Shown here piece by piece: positions 1 through 7,345 of a stretch of DNA of 47,004 nt. Origin of the DNA: RGIG3528 sp045598045 (GTDB lineage: Bacteria > Bacillota > Clostridia > Lachnospirales > Lachnospiraceae); assembly GCA_045598045.1 (NCBI GenBank), contig JAZLLG010000018.1, positions 1-47,004 of the forward strand. Direction: 5' to 3'. Made by a program: the position numbers and the translations under genes. Numbering within the stretch: the first letter of the stretch is position 1; each line of letters starts with the position of its first letter. The notes beneath the pieces are model-generated. The model saw only the letters and a program-made list of their open reading frames with translations, was not told the DNA's origin and ran no database searches.

Positions 1-89
1 TTCCAAAAATACGTAGAATCATCTTTTTGAAATTCCATAATAGAATCTAACATATATTGAAATCCCGGATTTACAAATTTTACGTGCAT
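1..89 (-). CDS. Unknown protein, 5' part only (cut by window edge)
   Basis: An open frame starts at an ATG at 89-87 and stays open for 29 codons to the window edge. It begins MHVKFVNPGFQYML. An AGAGG ribosome binding site lies 7 bases upstream of the ATG, which is why I accept it. A second ATG at 93-91 is in another frame and stops within the window. The product is not recognised. It lies downstream of the truncated AbiE toxin in the same direction, after a 120-base gap, so it may belong to the same mobile or accessory patch. Confidence 0.45.
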   Translation of the reverse strand, partial: MHVKFVNPGFQYMLDSIMEFQKDDSTYFW

Positions 90-212
90 ACATCTACCTC
101 TTAAATTAAAATTTATTATCGTTCAAGATGAATTATACAAAGCAGTTATTATGGCATTTCTATTAACACAAATGTAATGCCCTATTTGCAAATTAATTAG
201 CCGTCCTCTATT

Positions 213-395
213 CTATGCTCTCTGTATAATGAGAAGAGAAGTGCCGCCCTTGAAAATGAAAGGCAGTCCGACACTCCTGATGGCTTCAAGCAATCCGAAA
301 GCATAAACAGTTCGCTCCAGAATCGACGGGTCCGCGCCTGTCTTTTTCTGTAACGTTGATATATATTCTGACGTGTAGTTTTCTTTGGAAAGCAT
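213..395 (-). pseudogene. AbiEii-type nucleotidyltransferase toxin, truncated to its N-terminus
   Basis: The 60-residue frame matches the start of AbiEii/AbiGii family toxins. It has a helical N-terminus (LQKKTGADPSILERTVYAFG) followed by LPFIFKGGTSLLI, the nucleotidyltransferase motif containing the GG(T)S loop. Family members are usually about 200-300 residues, and the acidic DxD metal-binding residues should follow within roughly 20 residues. Here a TAG comes seven residues after the GGTS motif, and no continuation is visible in any minus-strand frame to position 90. The start codon directly follows the stop of the upstream gene (TAAATG), the usual translational coupling of AbiE pairs. I infer that the toxin is inactive. 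It could still be made as a short peptide. Confidence 0.7.
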
Positions 396-1112
396 TTACT
401 GTTCCCCCATATATTTCTTCACTTCATCCTGCCGGTTACGTCTTCTTGCATACCTGAACATTCTAACTTTATCAAGGTTATATCTGCTCACGGCCTGTTC
501 AAAAACATCGGGAAGCTCTGCCTTGCTGAATGTTGTTGCAATCAGTTTATCTGCGAGCATATCAACCAGTATTTTTTCCAGCAGTATTTCCCCTGGATTG
601 TCTGTACGAATCGGGGATTCAGATATCAGATCGGTCACAATTATTGAGCCTTTGGCCCAATACAAATCAAAATCGGACACATCCGGTTTATATAATACAT
701 TTTGATATCCGGCTTCCTGGAGGTATCGGAAAATGAAAATGCTGCTTTCTTTTTCCACTTGGATAAATATTGTATTGTTCGCTATCAGATGATTTAAAAA
801 CTCATTCATAAGCACAGTTTCAAAAACCGTAAACCGGACATAAGGATATTTGTTCTGAACATCATTCATTACACCCAGAGCATCCCCGGAATAATCGGGC
901 AGGTAATCCATCTTCGAAATGCCATCTGACAGGCTATAGGTATCATATCCCTGACGGATCAGTTGCCCATCACTCACAAGACTGCCGAGGATCCAGTTAT
1001 AAGTACCATCCGACAAATCTGCTTTTATGTTTCTAAGCATGCCAACAAGCTCTTTGCGTGAATAAACGTCTTTTTCTGTAATGTCATCAACTAAAGCTTC
1101 ATACCACTGCAT
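396..1112 (-). CDS. AbiEi-like antitoxin (DUF6577-type), type IV toxin-antitoxin
   Basis: This 238-residue protein sits directly before an AbiEii-type toxin fragment and has the layout of AbiEi-like antitoxins. The N-terminal ~60 residues look like a winged helix (YSRKELVGMLRNIKADLSDG, then WILGSLVSDGQLIRQG). A larger C-terminal domain of about 170 residues follows. I recall this family as DUF6577, which is found beside AbiEii toxins. The ATG at 1112-1110 has a strong AAAGGAGGT site. In the family, AbiEi both neutralises the toxin and represses its own operon by binding paired inverted repeats, and two such repeats are present upstream. The gene is intact although the toxin is not. Confidence 0.7.
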   Translation of the reverse strand: MQWYEALVDDITEKDVYSRKELVGMLRNIKADLSDGTYNWILGSLVSDGQLIRQGYDTYSLSDGISKMDYLPDYSGDALGVMNDVQNKYPYVRFTVFETVLMNEFLNHLIANNTIFIQVEKESSIFIFRYLQEAGYQNVLYKPDVSDFDLYWAKGSIIVTDLISESPIRTDNPGEILLEKILVDMLADKLIATTFSKAELPDVFEQAVSRYNLDKVRMFRYARRRNRQDEVKKYMGEQ

Positions 1113-1146
1113 TATACGACCTCCTTTGGTTCAATAGTCGTCACAA

Positions 1147-1179
1147 ACATCGGCAAAAACAGTATCGTTTTGCCGATGT
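1147..1179. promoter_or_regulatory. abiE operator palindrome 1 (downstream site)
   Basis: ACATCGGCAAAA (1147-1158) and TTTTGCCGATGT (1168-1179) form a perfect 12-base inverted repeat around a 9-base spacer. It overlaps the likely transcription start of the abiE promoter. Its core, GGCAAAA-N9-TTTTGCC, is shared with the palindrome at 1216-1244, which argues for one regulator binding both. AbiEi is the obvious candidate. Confidence 0.65.
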
Positions 1180-1181
1180 AT

Positions 1182-1210
1182 AGTATATCACTGCCTGCAA
1201 GAGATATCAA
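1182..1210 (-). promoter_or_regulatory. Promoter of the abiE pair
   Basis: On the minus strand, TTGATA (1210-1205) and TATACT (1187-1182) are separated by exactly 17 bases. The expected transcription start falls at or within the palindrome at 1147-1179, so a protein bound there would block initiation. Confidence 0.7.
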
Positions 1211-1215
1211 CATAT

Positions 1216-1244
1216 ATTGGCAAAATTAAATTTATTTTGCCAAT
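1216..1244. promoter_or_regulatory. abiE operator palindrome 2 (upstream site)
   Basis: ATTGGCAAAA (1216-1225) and TTTTGCCAAT (1235-1244) form a perfect 10-base inverted repeat with a 9-base spacer. The centre is about 67 bases from that of palindrome 1, and the site lies just upstream of the -35 box. The spacer length and the GGCAAAA core are the same as in palindrome 1. Confidence 0.65.
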
Positions 1245-1313
1245 GTATGTGTTTTTGCGATATATTCTTCCCTTGTATTTCTAATAAGCATTTGCATTCA
1301 TTCCAACCAGGTA

Positions 1314-1368
1314 TTGACAAATTGGTTTATTCGAGTAAACTAGTAATCGAGGTTTATTTTAATAAACC
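1314..1368 (+). promoter_or_regulatory. Promoter and two operators of the BlaI-type repressor operon
   Basis: TTGACA (1314-1319) and TAAACT (1336-1341) are 16 bases apart. Two related palindromes overlap this promoter. GGTTTATTCGAGTAAACT (1324-1341) covers the spacer and -10. GGTTTATTTTAATAAACC (1351-1368) is perfect apart from its two central bases and covers the start site. Their centres are 27 bases apart. BlaI/MecI repressors bind as dimers to such paired operators and repress their own operon. Confidence 0.7.
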
Positions 1369-1388
1369 AAGCAGAAAGGAATCTTTCA

Positions 1389-1757
1389 GTGATGGATTTA
1401 GAACTTGGAATTGTACAGGAACGTTTTGCAGATATTGTCTGGGCTAATGAGCCCGTAGGCTCCGGTGAGCTTGTAAAGATATGCGAGAAGGAGCTTAATT
1501 GGAAAAAGCCGACTACCTATACAGTCCTTCGCAAACTTTGTGAAAAAGGACTTCTTAAGAATGAGAACGGAATTGTATCTTCCGTGATTTCGCGTGAAGA
1601 TTTCTATTCATCAAAAACCGAGCAGATTATTGAGGAATCCTTTGACGGTTCGCTTCCGGCTTTCATTGCGTCTTTCATATCACACAAGAACCTTACCGCA
1701 AAAGAGGCCGAAGAAATACAAAAGATGATTGATACCTTTAAGGAGGAGCAGAAGTGA
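1389..1757 (+). CDS. blaI: BlaI/MecI/CopY family transcriptional repressor
   Basis: This 122-residue protein has a winged-helix domain over residues ~8-75. The pattern IVWANEPVGSGELVKI then WKKPTTYTVLRKLCEKGLL is typical of BlaI/MecI, where the TTY-TVL-R-L helix reads DNA. A C-terminal dimerisation helix follows. A GTG at 1389 and an ATG at 1392 are both possible starts. AAAGGA at 1375-1380 fits the GTG slightly better by spacing. The gene overlaps the downstream M56 gene. In the family, the membrane metallopeptidase senses a ligand (often a beta-lactam) and triggers cleavage of the repressor. No beta-lactamase gene is nearby. The partner sensor is frameshifted, so repression may now be constitutive. 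Confidence 0.85.
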   Translation: MMDLELGIVQERFADIVWANEPVGSGELVKICEKELNWKKPTTYTVLRKLCEKGLLKNENGIVSSVISREDFYSSKTEQIIEESFDGSLPAFIASFISHKNLTAKEAEEIQKMIDTFKEEQK

Positions 1758-2914
1758 GTATTGATAGCTTATTTTTAAAACTGGTAAATATGAGTATTGT
1801 TGCCGGCTGGATGATTCTTGCAATTGTTCTTCTGCGGCTTATCTTAAAAAAGGCTCCCCGATGGATATTCTGTATTCTCTGGGCGCTGGTTGCAGTGCGG
1901 CTGATATGTCCGTTCTCCTTTGAAAGTGCGCTGAGTCTGATTCCGAGCAGTGAAACCATACCCGAAGAATTTCTTTATTACGACGCAGTCCTCGGGCATA
2001 CAACAGCATGGGTTGATGTAGTGGATAATCCTGTTTTCTCACAGGATATCTCTGTGCCGGTAGGGAGTCCGGTGAGCTCTGTGCAAATCGAAGTTATGCT
2101 TCATTCTTTGATTTGGATTGCAGGAATAGCAATTCTGGTTTTGTACGCATTAATCAGTTTTCTTTGGTTGAAGAGAACTGTACGTGCTTCTGTTATTTTC
2201 AGGGACAACATTCTTTATTGTGATGAGATTAAGTCCCCGTTCATTTTGGGAATATTCAAGCCAATGATTTACGTTCCCTCTTCACTGACAGGTGAAACCT
2301 TGGAAAGCGTTCTCGCCCATGAAACGGCTCATATCAGGCGTCACGATCACTGGTGGAAGCCGCTCGGATATCTGCTGTTGACAGTATACTGGTTCAATCC
2401 GCTCTGCTGGCTTGCGTATATTCTTTTGTGCCGTGACATAGAGATGGCCTGCGATGAGAAGGTTATCCGCGATATGGATAATGGCGCCAAGGCGGCATAT
2501 TCACAGGCCCTGCTTAACTGCAGCTTCCCCAGGAAAAGAATTGCAGCCTGTCCTTTAGCTTTCGGTGAAGTGGGTGTAAAAGAAAGGGTGAAATCTGTGC
2601 TGAACTATAAGAAGCCGGCGTTTTGGATTATTGCCGTTGCTGTAGTGACTTGTATTGTTGTTGGTGTGTGTTTTATGACTAACCCCAAAGACAATGAACC
2701 TGATTTGTCATTCTTGAATTATGAAAACGTTATTTCAACGCTTGCTGATATGACAGATGTAGATGCTATATATTATCCCGTTACCGGGAAAAACGAGGAT
2801 GGAAAGATATGCTTAGGATATGTCAATGGTAATGAATTTGCTAAATATCTTGATCTTGCATCGTGGAAAACAGACGTTCACCTTTTAACATTCTGCCATC
2901 ATCAGGCTCTGTAG
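1754..2914 (+). CDS. BlaR1-like M56 membrane metallopeptidase, N-terminal part of a frameshifted gene
   Basis: The start is GTG at 1754, which overlaps the blaI stop and has AGGAGG 7 bases upstream. The first ~310 residues form a BlaR1/M56 module: three to four membrane helices, the zinc site HETAH (residue ~195) and the downstream glutamate in DIEMACDEKVI. A fourth or fifth helix (FWIIAVAVVTCIVVGVCF) ends the module. The extracytoplasmic region starts at ~DNEPDLSFLNYENV. The frame departs after ASWK and ends with an unrelated tail, TDVHLLTFCHHQAL. The true continuation is in another frame (2863-3975). Restoring one A in the run at 2867-2870 would give SWKNRRSPFNILP and one protein of about 740 residues. 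Confidence 0.8.
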   Translation: MSIDSLFLKLVNMSIVAGWMILAIVLLRLILKKAPRWIFCILWALVAVRLICPFSFESALSLIPSSETIPEEFLYYDAVLGHTTAWVDVVDNPVFSQDISVPVGSPVSSVQIEVMLHSLIWIAGIAILVLYALISFLWLKRTVRASVIFRDNILYCDEIKSPFILGIFKPMIYVPSSLTGETLESVLAHETAHIRRHDHWWKPLGYLLLTVYWFNPLCWLAYILLCRDIEMACDEKVIRDMDNGAKAAYSQALLNCSFPRKRIAACPLAFGEVGVKERVKSVLNYKKPAFWIIAVAVVTCIVVGVCFMTNPKDNEPDLSFLNYENVISTLADMTDVDAIYYPVTGKNEDGKICLGYVNGNEFAKYLDLASWKTDVHLLTFCHHQAL

Positions 2915-3975
2915 AGATATGCATAGAGAGTGACTATCGGATAACAATATACAAAAAGCCCAAGCTGGCAAAAGTATCGTATAATGGTGAAGAACGCTAC
3001 TATAGGACTCATAGTGGTGATTACGAGAAGGTGGTTGCCTTGGTGTATAGTGAAGCCCGTGCCGAAACAGTTGACAATGAGGCTGTAAGCATAGTTGCAC
3101 CAAACGAAGCATCTAATAGTATTCACGTTCCGGATTCAAACAGGTTATCTTTATCTGTTATCGGGAATCAACTGAATACAGAGGATTCACGAATAACGGT
3201 CGAATGGAAGAATCTCGCTGATGAGGAGTTCAAATTTGGGCCTTCTTACTGCGTGTATCATAATCAAGACGGTGAACTTATACGAATGCCGGAAAGTGAT
3301 AGCATCATAGTTGATGCAATTCTTTATGGCCTAAAAAAGGATGAAGCAAAAGAAATAACCTATAGTTTGTCAGTGTTCAATTTTACAGAAGGTGAAACCT
3401 ATCGCATTTACCTTAACAGCTTTTCACCAAGTGATTACTGGATTGACATTACTTTTATAAATAATGCTTCAGTTAGCAGTGTTGGCGGTGTTGACGAACC
3501 AATAAGTGCTACCACAAATATTCGGACCGATGTCTGTGAATTATACCTTAAAGTATTAGAAGACTTATGGAATGTTGACTCAGGTTTGAATGGTGGAATT
3601 ACTCAGATTGGCATTGACCTCTCCGGACTTACTCACTTAACTGAGGAAGAAAAAGAATCAGTGATGAATGTCTTTGCTTCGAAACATAATCTTCCATACA
3701 TTGCAGGAACATGGGAAGAACTCTGTGAACAAGGGTATATTGACAAGGATAACCTCTACTGGGAAGATGGATTGTTTTTCTCGATAGGGACAAATGAAGA
3801 CGCTGTATGGAATCTTCCTGCCATAAAGGAAGGAGATTCGGTTCCTGAACTAACAGCGTTTAATGCTCACAAATGGCGCAGTGGGTTAGGAGCTTATTTT
3901 TTTGGTCAGTGCACTGCTCAGAAAAATGCTGATGGAACATGGTCATATACTGTAGGCGCGGAAATGATTTCATAA
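2863..3975 (+). CDS. C-terminal extracytoplasmic part of the frameshifted M56 sensor
   Basis: This frame has no ribosome binding site of its own and continues the upstream M56 gene. The text from SPFNILPSSGSVEI to YDKP-like IYKKPKLAKVSYNGEERYYR is the sensor region commonly found after the membrane module in clostridial M56 proteins. Residues ~95-180 resemble a bacterial Ig-like domain (ITVEWKNLADEEFKFGPSYC to SFSPSDYW). The last ~150 residues are a further conserved extension of unknown role, containing LTHLTEEEKESVMNVFASKH. The gene ends at TAA 3973-3975. It is probably not translated on its own unless the frameshift is a sequence error. Confidence 0.65.
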   Translation: MENRRSPFNILPSSGSVEICIESDYRITIYKKPKLAKVSYNGEERYYRTHSGDYEKVVALVYSEARAETVDNEAVSIVAPNEASNSIHVPDSNRLSLSVIGNQLNTEDSRITVEWKNLADEEFKFGPSYCVYHNQDGELIRMPESDSIIVDAILYGLKKDEAKEITYSLSVFNFTEGETYRIYLNSFSPSDYWIDITFINNASVSSVGGVDEPISATTNIRTDVCELYLKVLEDLWNVDSGLNGGITQIGIDLSGLTHLTEEEKESVMNVFASKHNLPYIAGTWEELCEQGYIDKDNLYWEDGLFFSIGTNEDAVWNLPAIKEGDSVPELTAFNAHKWRSGLGAYFFGQCTAQKNADGTWSYTVGAEMIS

Positions 3976-4018
3976 TCATGCTTTGAATTATTCTTTATAT
4001 TCTTCGGCATCTGCATGA

Positions 4019-4141
4019 TACGTGATGCTTGACGTGCATGCAGGCCTCGGCGGCGATACCGGATGGTTTAAAAACATTCATCCCGAGTATCGTATTCCTT
4101 CCGGAAGGTATTCTTACGAATTCACATTTAATTTCCGATAA
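4019..4141 (+). pseudogene. 3' remnant of a GH2 beta-galactosidase (lacZ-type)
   Basis: An open stretch of 40 codons without a plausible start ends at TAA 4139-4141. It encodes ...VMLDVHAGLGGDTGWF, then HPEYRIPSGRYSYEFTF. This is the signature of the extreme C-terminus of GH2 beta-galactosidases (compare GGDDSW...GRYHYQL at the end of E. coli LacZ). A TGA lies in frame at 4016-4018, and everything upstream is lost or replaced by the end of the M56 gene. The terminator at 4157-4203 was probably its own. Confidence 0.7.
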
Positions 4142-4156
4142 ACCGGCTGAATACAA

Positions 4157-4203
4157 AAAACCGTTATGCCCGGGCAACCCCCGGAGTATAACGGTTTTGT
4201 TTT
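4157..4203 (+). terminator. Intrinsic terminator, usable in both directions
   Basis: AAAACCGTTAT (4157-4167) pairs with ATAACGGTTTT (4188-4198), with an inner CCGGG/CCCGG stem. On the plus strand TTTTGTTTTAG follows. On the minus strand the stem is followed by TTTTTTG, so it can also end the gerW operon. Confidence 0.85.
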
Positions 4204-4224
4204 AGTTTCAAAAAAGAATATATG

Positions 4225-4665
4225 CTACTCTTCCGCGCTTTCTTCTTTGTCTTCCTTTTCTTCTTTATTTTCTTTATTACCTTTGATAACGGACTTTACT
4301 TTATCCTTTAAATCCTTCTTTTCTTTTTTGGAGGCTGTAATCCTGTCAAGAACATCCGGAACCATATCAAGTACCTTGGTAACGGTATCCTGATTTTTAA
4401 CATTAATAAGCTTAGCATGACCGTCCTTTAAAACAACAACCGCACTGGGAGTAATCTTTCCACCAAGGCCGCCGCCGCTTCCGCCTGCGCCCGAATGCTT
4501 TGCCCATGCTCCAGCTCCGACGCCGAAGGAGACATCAACAAGAGGAAGAATTATCGTGCCGTCGTCAAACTTAACTGCCTCTCCGACTACAGTTTTTGTT
4601 GTAAGGAAACCATCCATTCCTTTAAAAAGAGAATCTACCGTTGTGTTAAACTTATCTTCAGCCAT
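4225..4665 (-). CDS. ytfJ: GerW/YtfJ family spore protein
   Basis: This 146-residue protein has the GerW/YtfJ architecture. The N-terminal NTTVDSLFKGMDGFLTTKTVVGEAV leads to a glycine-rich core (DVSFGVGAGAWA, then GAGGSGGGLGGKITPSAVVV), followed by VLDMVPDVLDRI. The tail is a highly charged Lys/Glu coil from about residue 110. YtfJ is needed for normal spore germination in Bacillus and is made during sporulation. The gene overlaps the DUF2953 gene by 8 bases, the same pairing as ytfI-ytfJ in B. subtilis. GGAG lies upstream of the ATG. It is the last gene of its operon, before the terminator at 4157-4203. Confidence 0.9.
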   Translation of the reverse strand: MAEDKFNTTVDSLFKGMDGFLTTKTVVGEAVKFDDGTIILPLVDVSFGVGAGAWAKHSGAGGSGGGLGGKITPSAVVVLKDGHAKLINVKNQDTVTKVLDMVPDVLDRITASKKEKKDLKDKVKSVIKGNKENKEEKEDKEESAEE

Positions 4666-5668
4666 TTTCTTTCTCCTTCTGTTTTTTTGCTCTTTCTTCG
4701 TCTATATTTACTTCGGAACAATGTTTAATGTACTTAACAAGCTTTCTCATATCTTTATTAAAGTATACCAAGGCAGCCAGAAAAAGTACAGTAAAAATTC
4801 TGATTTTGCCTTTGAGCCGCACATCCGCATCAAGCTCTTTTTCATTGAAATTCGGGCTTACCTGCAGAAGCTCACCCATCCTGCAGTAAAGAACGGCAAT
4901 CGCACCAAGCACCTTTCCTGTCGTAGCCGGGTCATCAAACCCGAAAGCAAGTTTGCCGTAAAGCTTTCTCGGAAGCAGATGAACAATGATTTTTTTAACT
5001 CTGCTCCACGTTTTATCGACCGCCTTCTGTTTCTTTTCAATGGCCGATTCGATATAGTCTTTATTCTCATAAAGATTTAGAAGCCTTTTGCCAAAGGACA
5101 GTTCCTCAGACTTCTGTTTCTTTTCTTTTTTCTTCTTTTTCCCTGATTTGCCTGCTTCATCCGGCATATCGTCGTCATTATAAACGAATTCTTCTGTTTC
5201 CGCTTCTGTCAAAGCATCATCCGTATGTTCATCGGTTGTGTCTTCAGGTGTTTCCGGTTTTTCCGTGTTCGGAACGGTTTCAGAAGGATGATACTCATCT
5301 GTGCTTTCCGTACCCTCGTGTTCATCCGCTTCCTGTACAGATTCCGCTGATTCCTCTTCCTCAACAGGAGCGTTTACCTCTCCTGCAACGGGTGCTGCAT
5401 CATCTTCTTTGACATCATCCTTAAAAATGTAATGAAATGCGATTCGAAGCGATTTGCTTAAGCCGTTTTTATCGAAATTCACCTTAAGCATTACAATTGC
5501 CAGAAGCCACGAGACCTTAGCATTCACATAATAAGTCTCATCGTTCTTCACAGCTCTTCCTTTATAACGGACAGGTACAAAAAGAACTATGCCCACCAAA
5601 AGCAGGATGAGGCCGACAATTCCCAGCAAAACAAACCCTATTATTTTAAGAATTTGCAGAATCAGCAT
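4658..5668 (-). CDS. DUF2953 membrane-anchored protein (YtfI-like)
   Basis: The 336-residue protein has an N-terminal membrane helix (IIGFVLLGIVGLILLLVGIVLF). A short DUF2953 segment follows (VRYKGRAVKNDETYYVNAKVSWL, broken in the middle by poorly conserved text). A long acidic low-complexity insert spans ~residues 85-185 and is rich in Glu, Thr and Asp. The conserved C-terminal part is GFDDPATTGKVLGAIAVLY, then FNEKELDADVRLKGKIRIF. The acidic insert makes it longer than the usual ~220 residues. It precedes gerW with overlap, as in Bacillus, which suggests a shared sporulation role. The biochemical function is unknown. Confidence 0.85.
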   Translation of the reverse strand: MLILQILKIIGFVLLGIVGLILLLVGIVLFVPVRYKGRAVKNDETYYVNAKVSWLLAIVMLKVNFDKNGLSKSLRIAFHYIFKDDVKEDDAAPVAGEVNAPVEEEESAESVQEADEHEGTESTDEYHPSETVPNTEKPETPEDTTDEHTDDALTEAETEEFVYNDDDMPDEAGKSGKKKKKEKKQKSEELSFGKRLLNLYENKDYIESAIEKKQKAVDKTWSRVKKIIVHLLPRKLYGKLAFGFDDPATTGKVLGAIAVLYCRMGELLQVSPNFNEKELDADVRLKGKIRIFTVLFLAALVYFNKDMRKLVKYIKHCSEVNIDEERAKKQKEKENG

Positions 5669-5933
5669 ATTTCTTTTCCAACAGTTTAAGGAGAAGCTTT
5701 TCAGCTTCCTCCTGCCCCTTTGCTACAGCATATACATGAATACATTGTCTTTTATAGTATGAAAAAATGAGAAGCTTTGCATCGAAAATATCGAAAAGAT
5801 TTTCCTCATTGGTAGGGTTCGTAATAAGCCATACACCGGGAATCGCCTTTTCTTTCGTAAGTCTTCTCATTATTCTTCTGATTCGTTTCTTGACACTTTC
5901 TCCGACAAGGAGATTATTGTCAAAATCAATCAT
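5646..5933 (-). CDS. Small basic protein of unknown function
   Basis: The 95-residue protein is not recognised. It starts MIDFDNNLLVGESVKKRIRR and is rich in Arg/Lys. The middle has a beta-rich segment (GVWLITNPTNEENLFDIFDA), and the C-terminus is an amphipathic helix (EEAEKLLLKLLEKKYADSANS). There is no signal peptide or membrane helix, so it is probably cytoplasmic. It overlaps both neighbours (8 bases with the 458-residue gene, 23 with DUF2953), so translation is coupled. Its place between a helical unknown and the DUF2953-gerW pair suggests co-function, but nothing more can be said. Confidence 0.7.
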   Translation of the reverse strand: MIDFDNNLLVGESVKKRIRRIMRRLTKEKAIPGVWLITNPTNEENLFDIFDAKLLIFSYYKRQCIHVYAVAKGQEEAEKLLLKLLEKKYADSANS

Positions 5934-7302
5934 AGCACTCTCTTATAAGATTAATTGAAATCTGTTTTTCGCCGGCATCCGTGCAGGCATCCAAGGAGTT
6001 ACGAATGTAGTCCATTACTTCGGTCCTGTTGGACATTGTAAGCGGCAGTTCGCGTAAAAGCTGTGCGATAACAGCTCTGTTTTTTATTCTGCTTCCGTTC
6101 TTCAAAAGCTCTGTGAGATCGGCAGCGAATGAATAACGAACCTTTTCAAGATACTCGTCGCTTGTTGTTTCACTATCTTCAAGAAGATCTGCAAATGTGC
6201 TTTCGCTGCAAAGCTTTGAAGTCATAAGAAGCCGTTCAAAAGGAACCGTCAGCATGAGCTCCTCAACATTTTTCCTGTAGTTTTCTTTAATGACAAGAAG
6301 TACAGATTCTTCATCGTTGATTCGGTTGTTGAGATTATCCACGCGTTCTTCTGTTCCGTTAAAAAGATCGTCAAAAGAAGCATTTCCGTTAAGCATTTCG
6401 GTAAGAATACTTACAGGTTTCGCTGCGTTCTTCTCCGCATCGGTTGTGAAATACTGGCGTGTAAGAAGAACGGCAAGAAGCGCATTGCTGATTTCCTGAA
6501 GGTCTGTAAGCTCGTCGCTTAAGCTTTCGGAAATATTGGCACTGAGTCTGAAATCATCCTTAAGTTCCCAGAAACGTCTTTCCTCGAGTTCGTTGAAATC
6601 CGCATTACGCAGCTCATCAAGCATTTCGGTAACATTTGTGTATACGTCAAACTGCTTATCGGCTTTGAACATCCCCGCTGCGGAACGAAGCATATAGTCG
6701 AAGGTGTCTATAGCTTTTTTGTCGGAACCACCATAAAGGGAAAATGTGTTATCGACCATATCGATGATTTTATTTTTGGTAAGTCTGATGGGAAGACAGC
6801 TCATTGCTGTTCTGATGCGCTCATTTACAAGTCCCGTCTCATCATCCGTTCCGAAAATCCAACCGAGAATCTCTCTTGCAAGCTCGTCATTTGACATCGT
6901 GTCCATCCGGATACTCATAAATTTCGGCTCCAGACGATTCAGAATGTACTCATAGATTATGAGTTCATCCACATAGCTTGTAACAGCCTCCATGCGATGT
7001 TTGATGGTTTCACGAAGCTTAATGGTTTCCTGAATCGCATCCTTATATGCATCCGGGTCGAAACCGGGAGCTGTAACAAGTTTGATTTTTTTAAGAAGTT
7101 CCTCGTAAAGAGGTTTGTTTTTTTCACTGAAGTCCGTATCGTCCTCTTCTGACTTATCAAGAACGATGGAAAGTGTCATACAAAGATTGTAAAGGGAGAA
7201 TTCTCCGTAAAGAGAAGCCATGTTCGTAAGATATACAGGTATGTTCTCTTCAAGGTTTCGCCCTTTTCTTATTTCATTACAGTATTGCTTAATTGATGCC
7301 AT
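5926..7302 (-). CDS. Large helical protein of unknown function
   Basis: The 458-residue protein is not recognised. It is almost entirely predicted helix with many charged residues, and has no signal peptide, membrane span or nucleotide-binding motif. Recurrent features are short Leu-rich helices such as LYEELLKKIKLV and ELTDLQEISNALLAVLL, which recall an alpha-solenoid or coiled scaffold. The start has a good AGAGGAA site. It lies between the rhomboid-like gene and the 95-residue gene, overlapping the latter. A cytoplasmic partner for the membrane proteins encoded upstream is possible but inferred only from position. Confidence 0.75.
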   Translation of the reverse strand: MASIKQYCNEIRKGRNLEENIPVYLTNMASLYGEFSLYNLCMTLSIVLDKSEEDDTDFSEKNKPLYEELLKKIKLVTAPGFDPDAYKDAIQETIKLRETIKHRMEAVTSYVDELIIYEYILNRLEPKFMSIRMDTMSNDELAREILGWIFGTDDETGLVNERIRTAMSCLPIRLTKNKIIDMVDNTFSLYGGSDKKAIDTFDYMLRSAAGMFKADKQFDVYTNVTEMLDELRNADFNELEERRFWELKDDFRLSANISESLSDELTDLQEISNALLAVLLTRQYFTTDAEKNAAKPVSILTEMLNGNASFDDLFNGTEERVDNLNNRINDEESVLLVIKENYRKNVEELMLTVPFERLLMTSKLCSESTFADLLEDSETTSDEYLEKVRYSFAADLTELLKNGSRIKNRAVIAQLLRELPLTMSNRTEVMDYIRNSLDACTDAGEKQISINLIRECYD

Positions 7303-7345
7303 TGATGTTCCTCTTAACGTTATTCACGAATTACCTGTGAATTTA

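Noticed and set aside
120..212. Hairpin GGCATT/AATGCC (153-181) as a transposon end or terminator
   Set aside because: The stem is only six bases with a long loop and no T-tract or target duplication, so it is too weak to call.
1217..1447. 76-residue plus-strand ORF over the operator region
   Set aside because: It covers an operator palindrome and the BlaI promoter, has no ribosome binding site, and its composition is not protein-like.
2863..2875. Programmed -1 frameshift in the M56 gene
   Set aside because: The site reads TGG AAA AC. A -1 slip would place tRNA-Lys on GAA, and no proper slippery heptamer is present. A deletion in the A-run is simpler.
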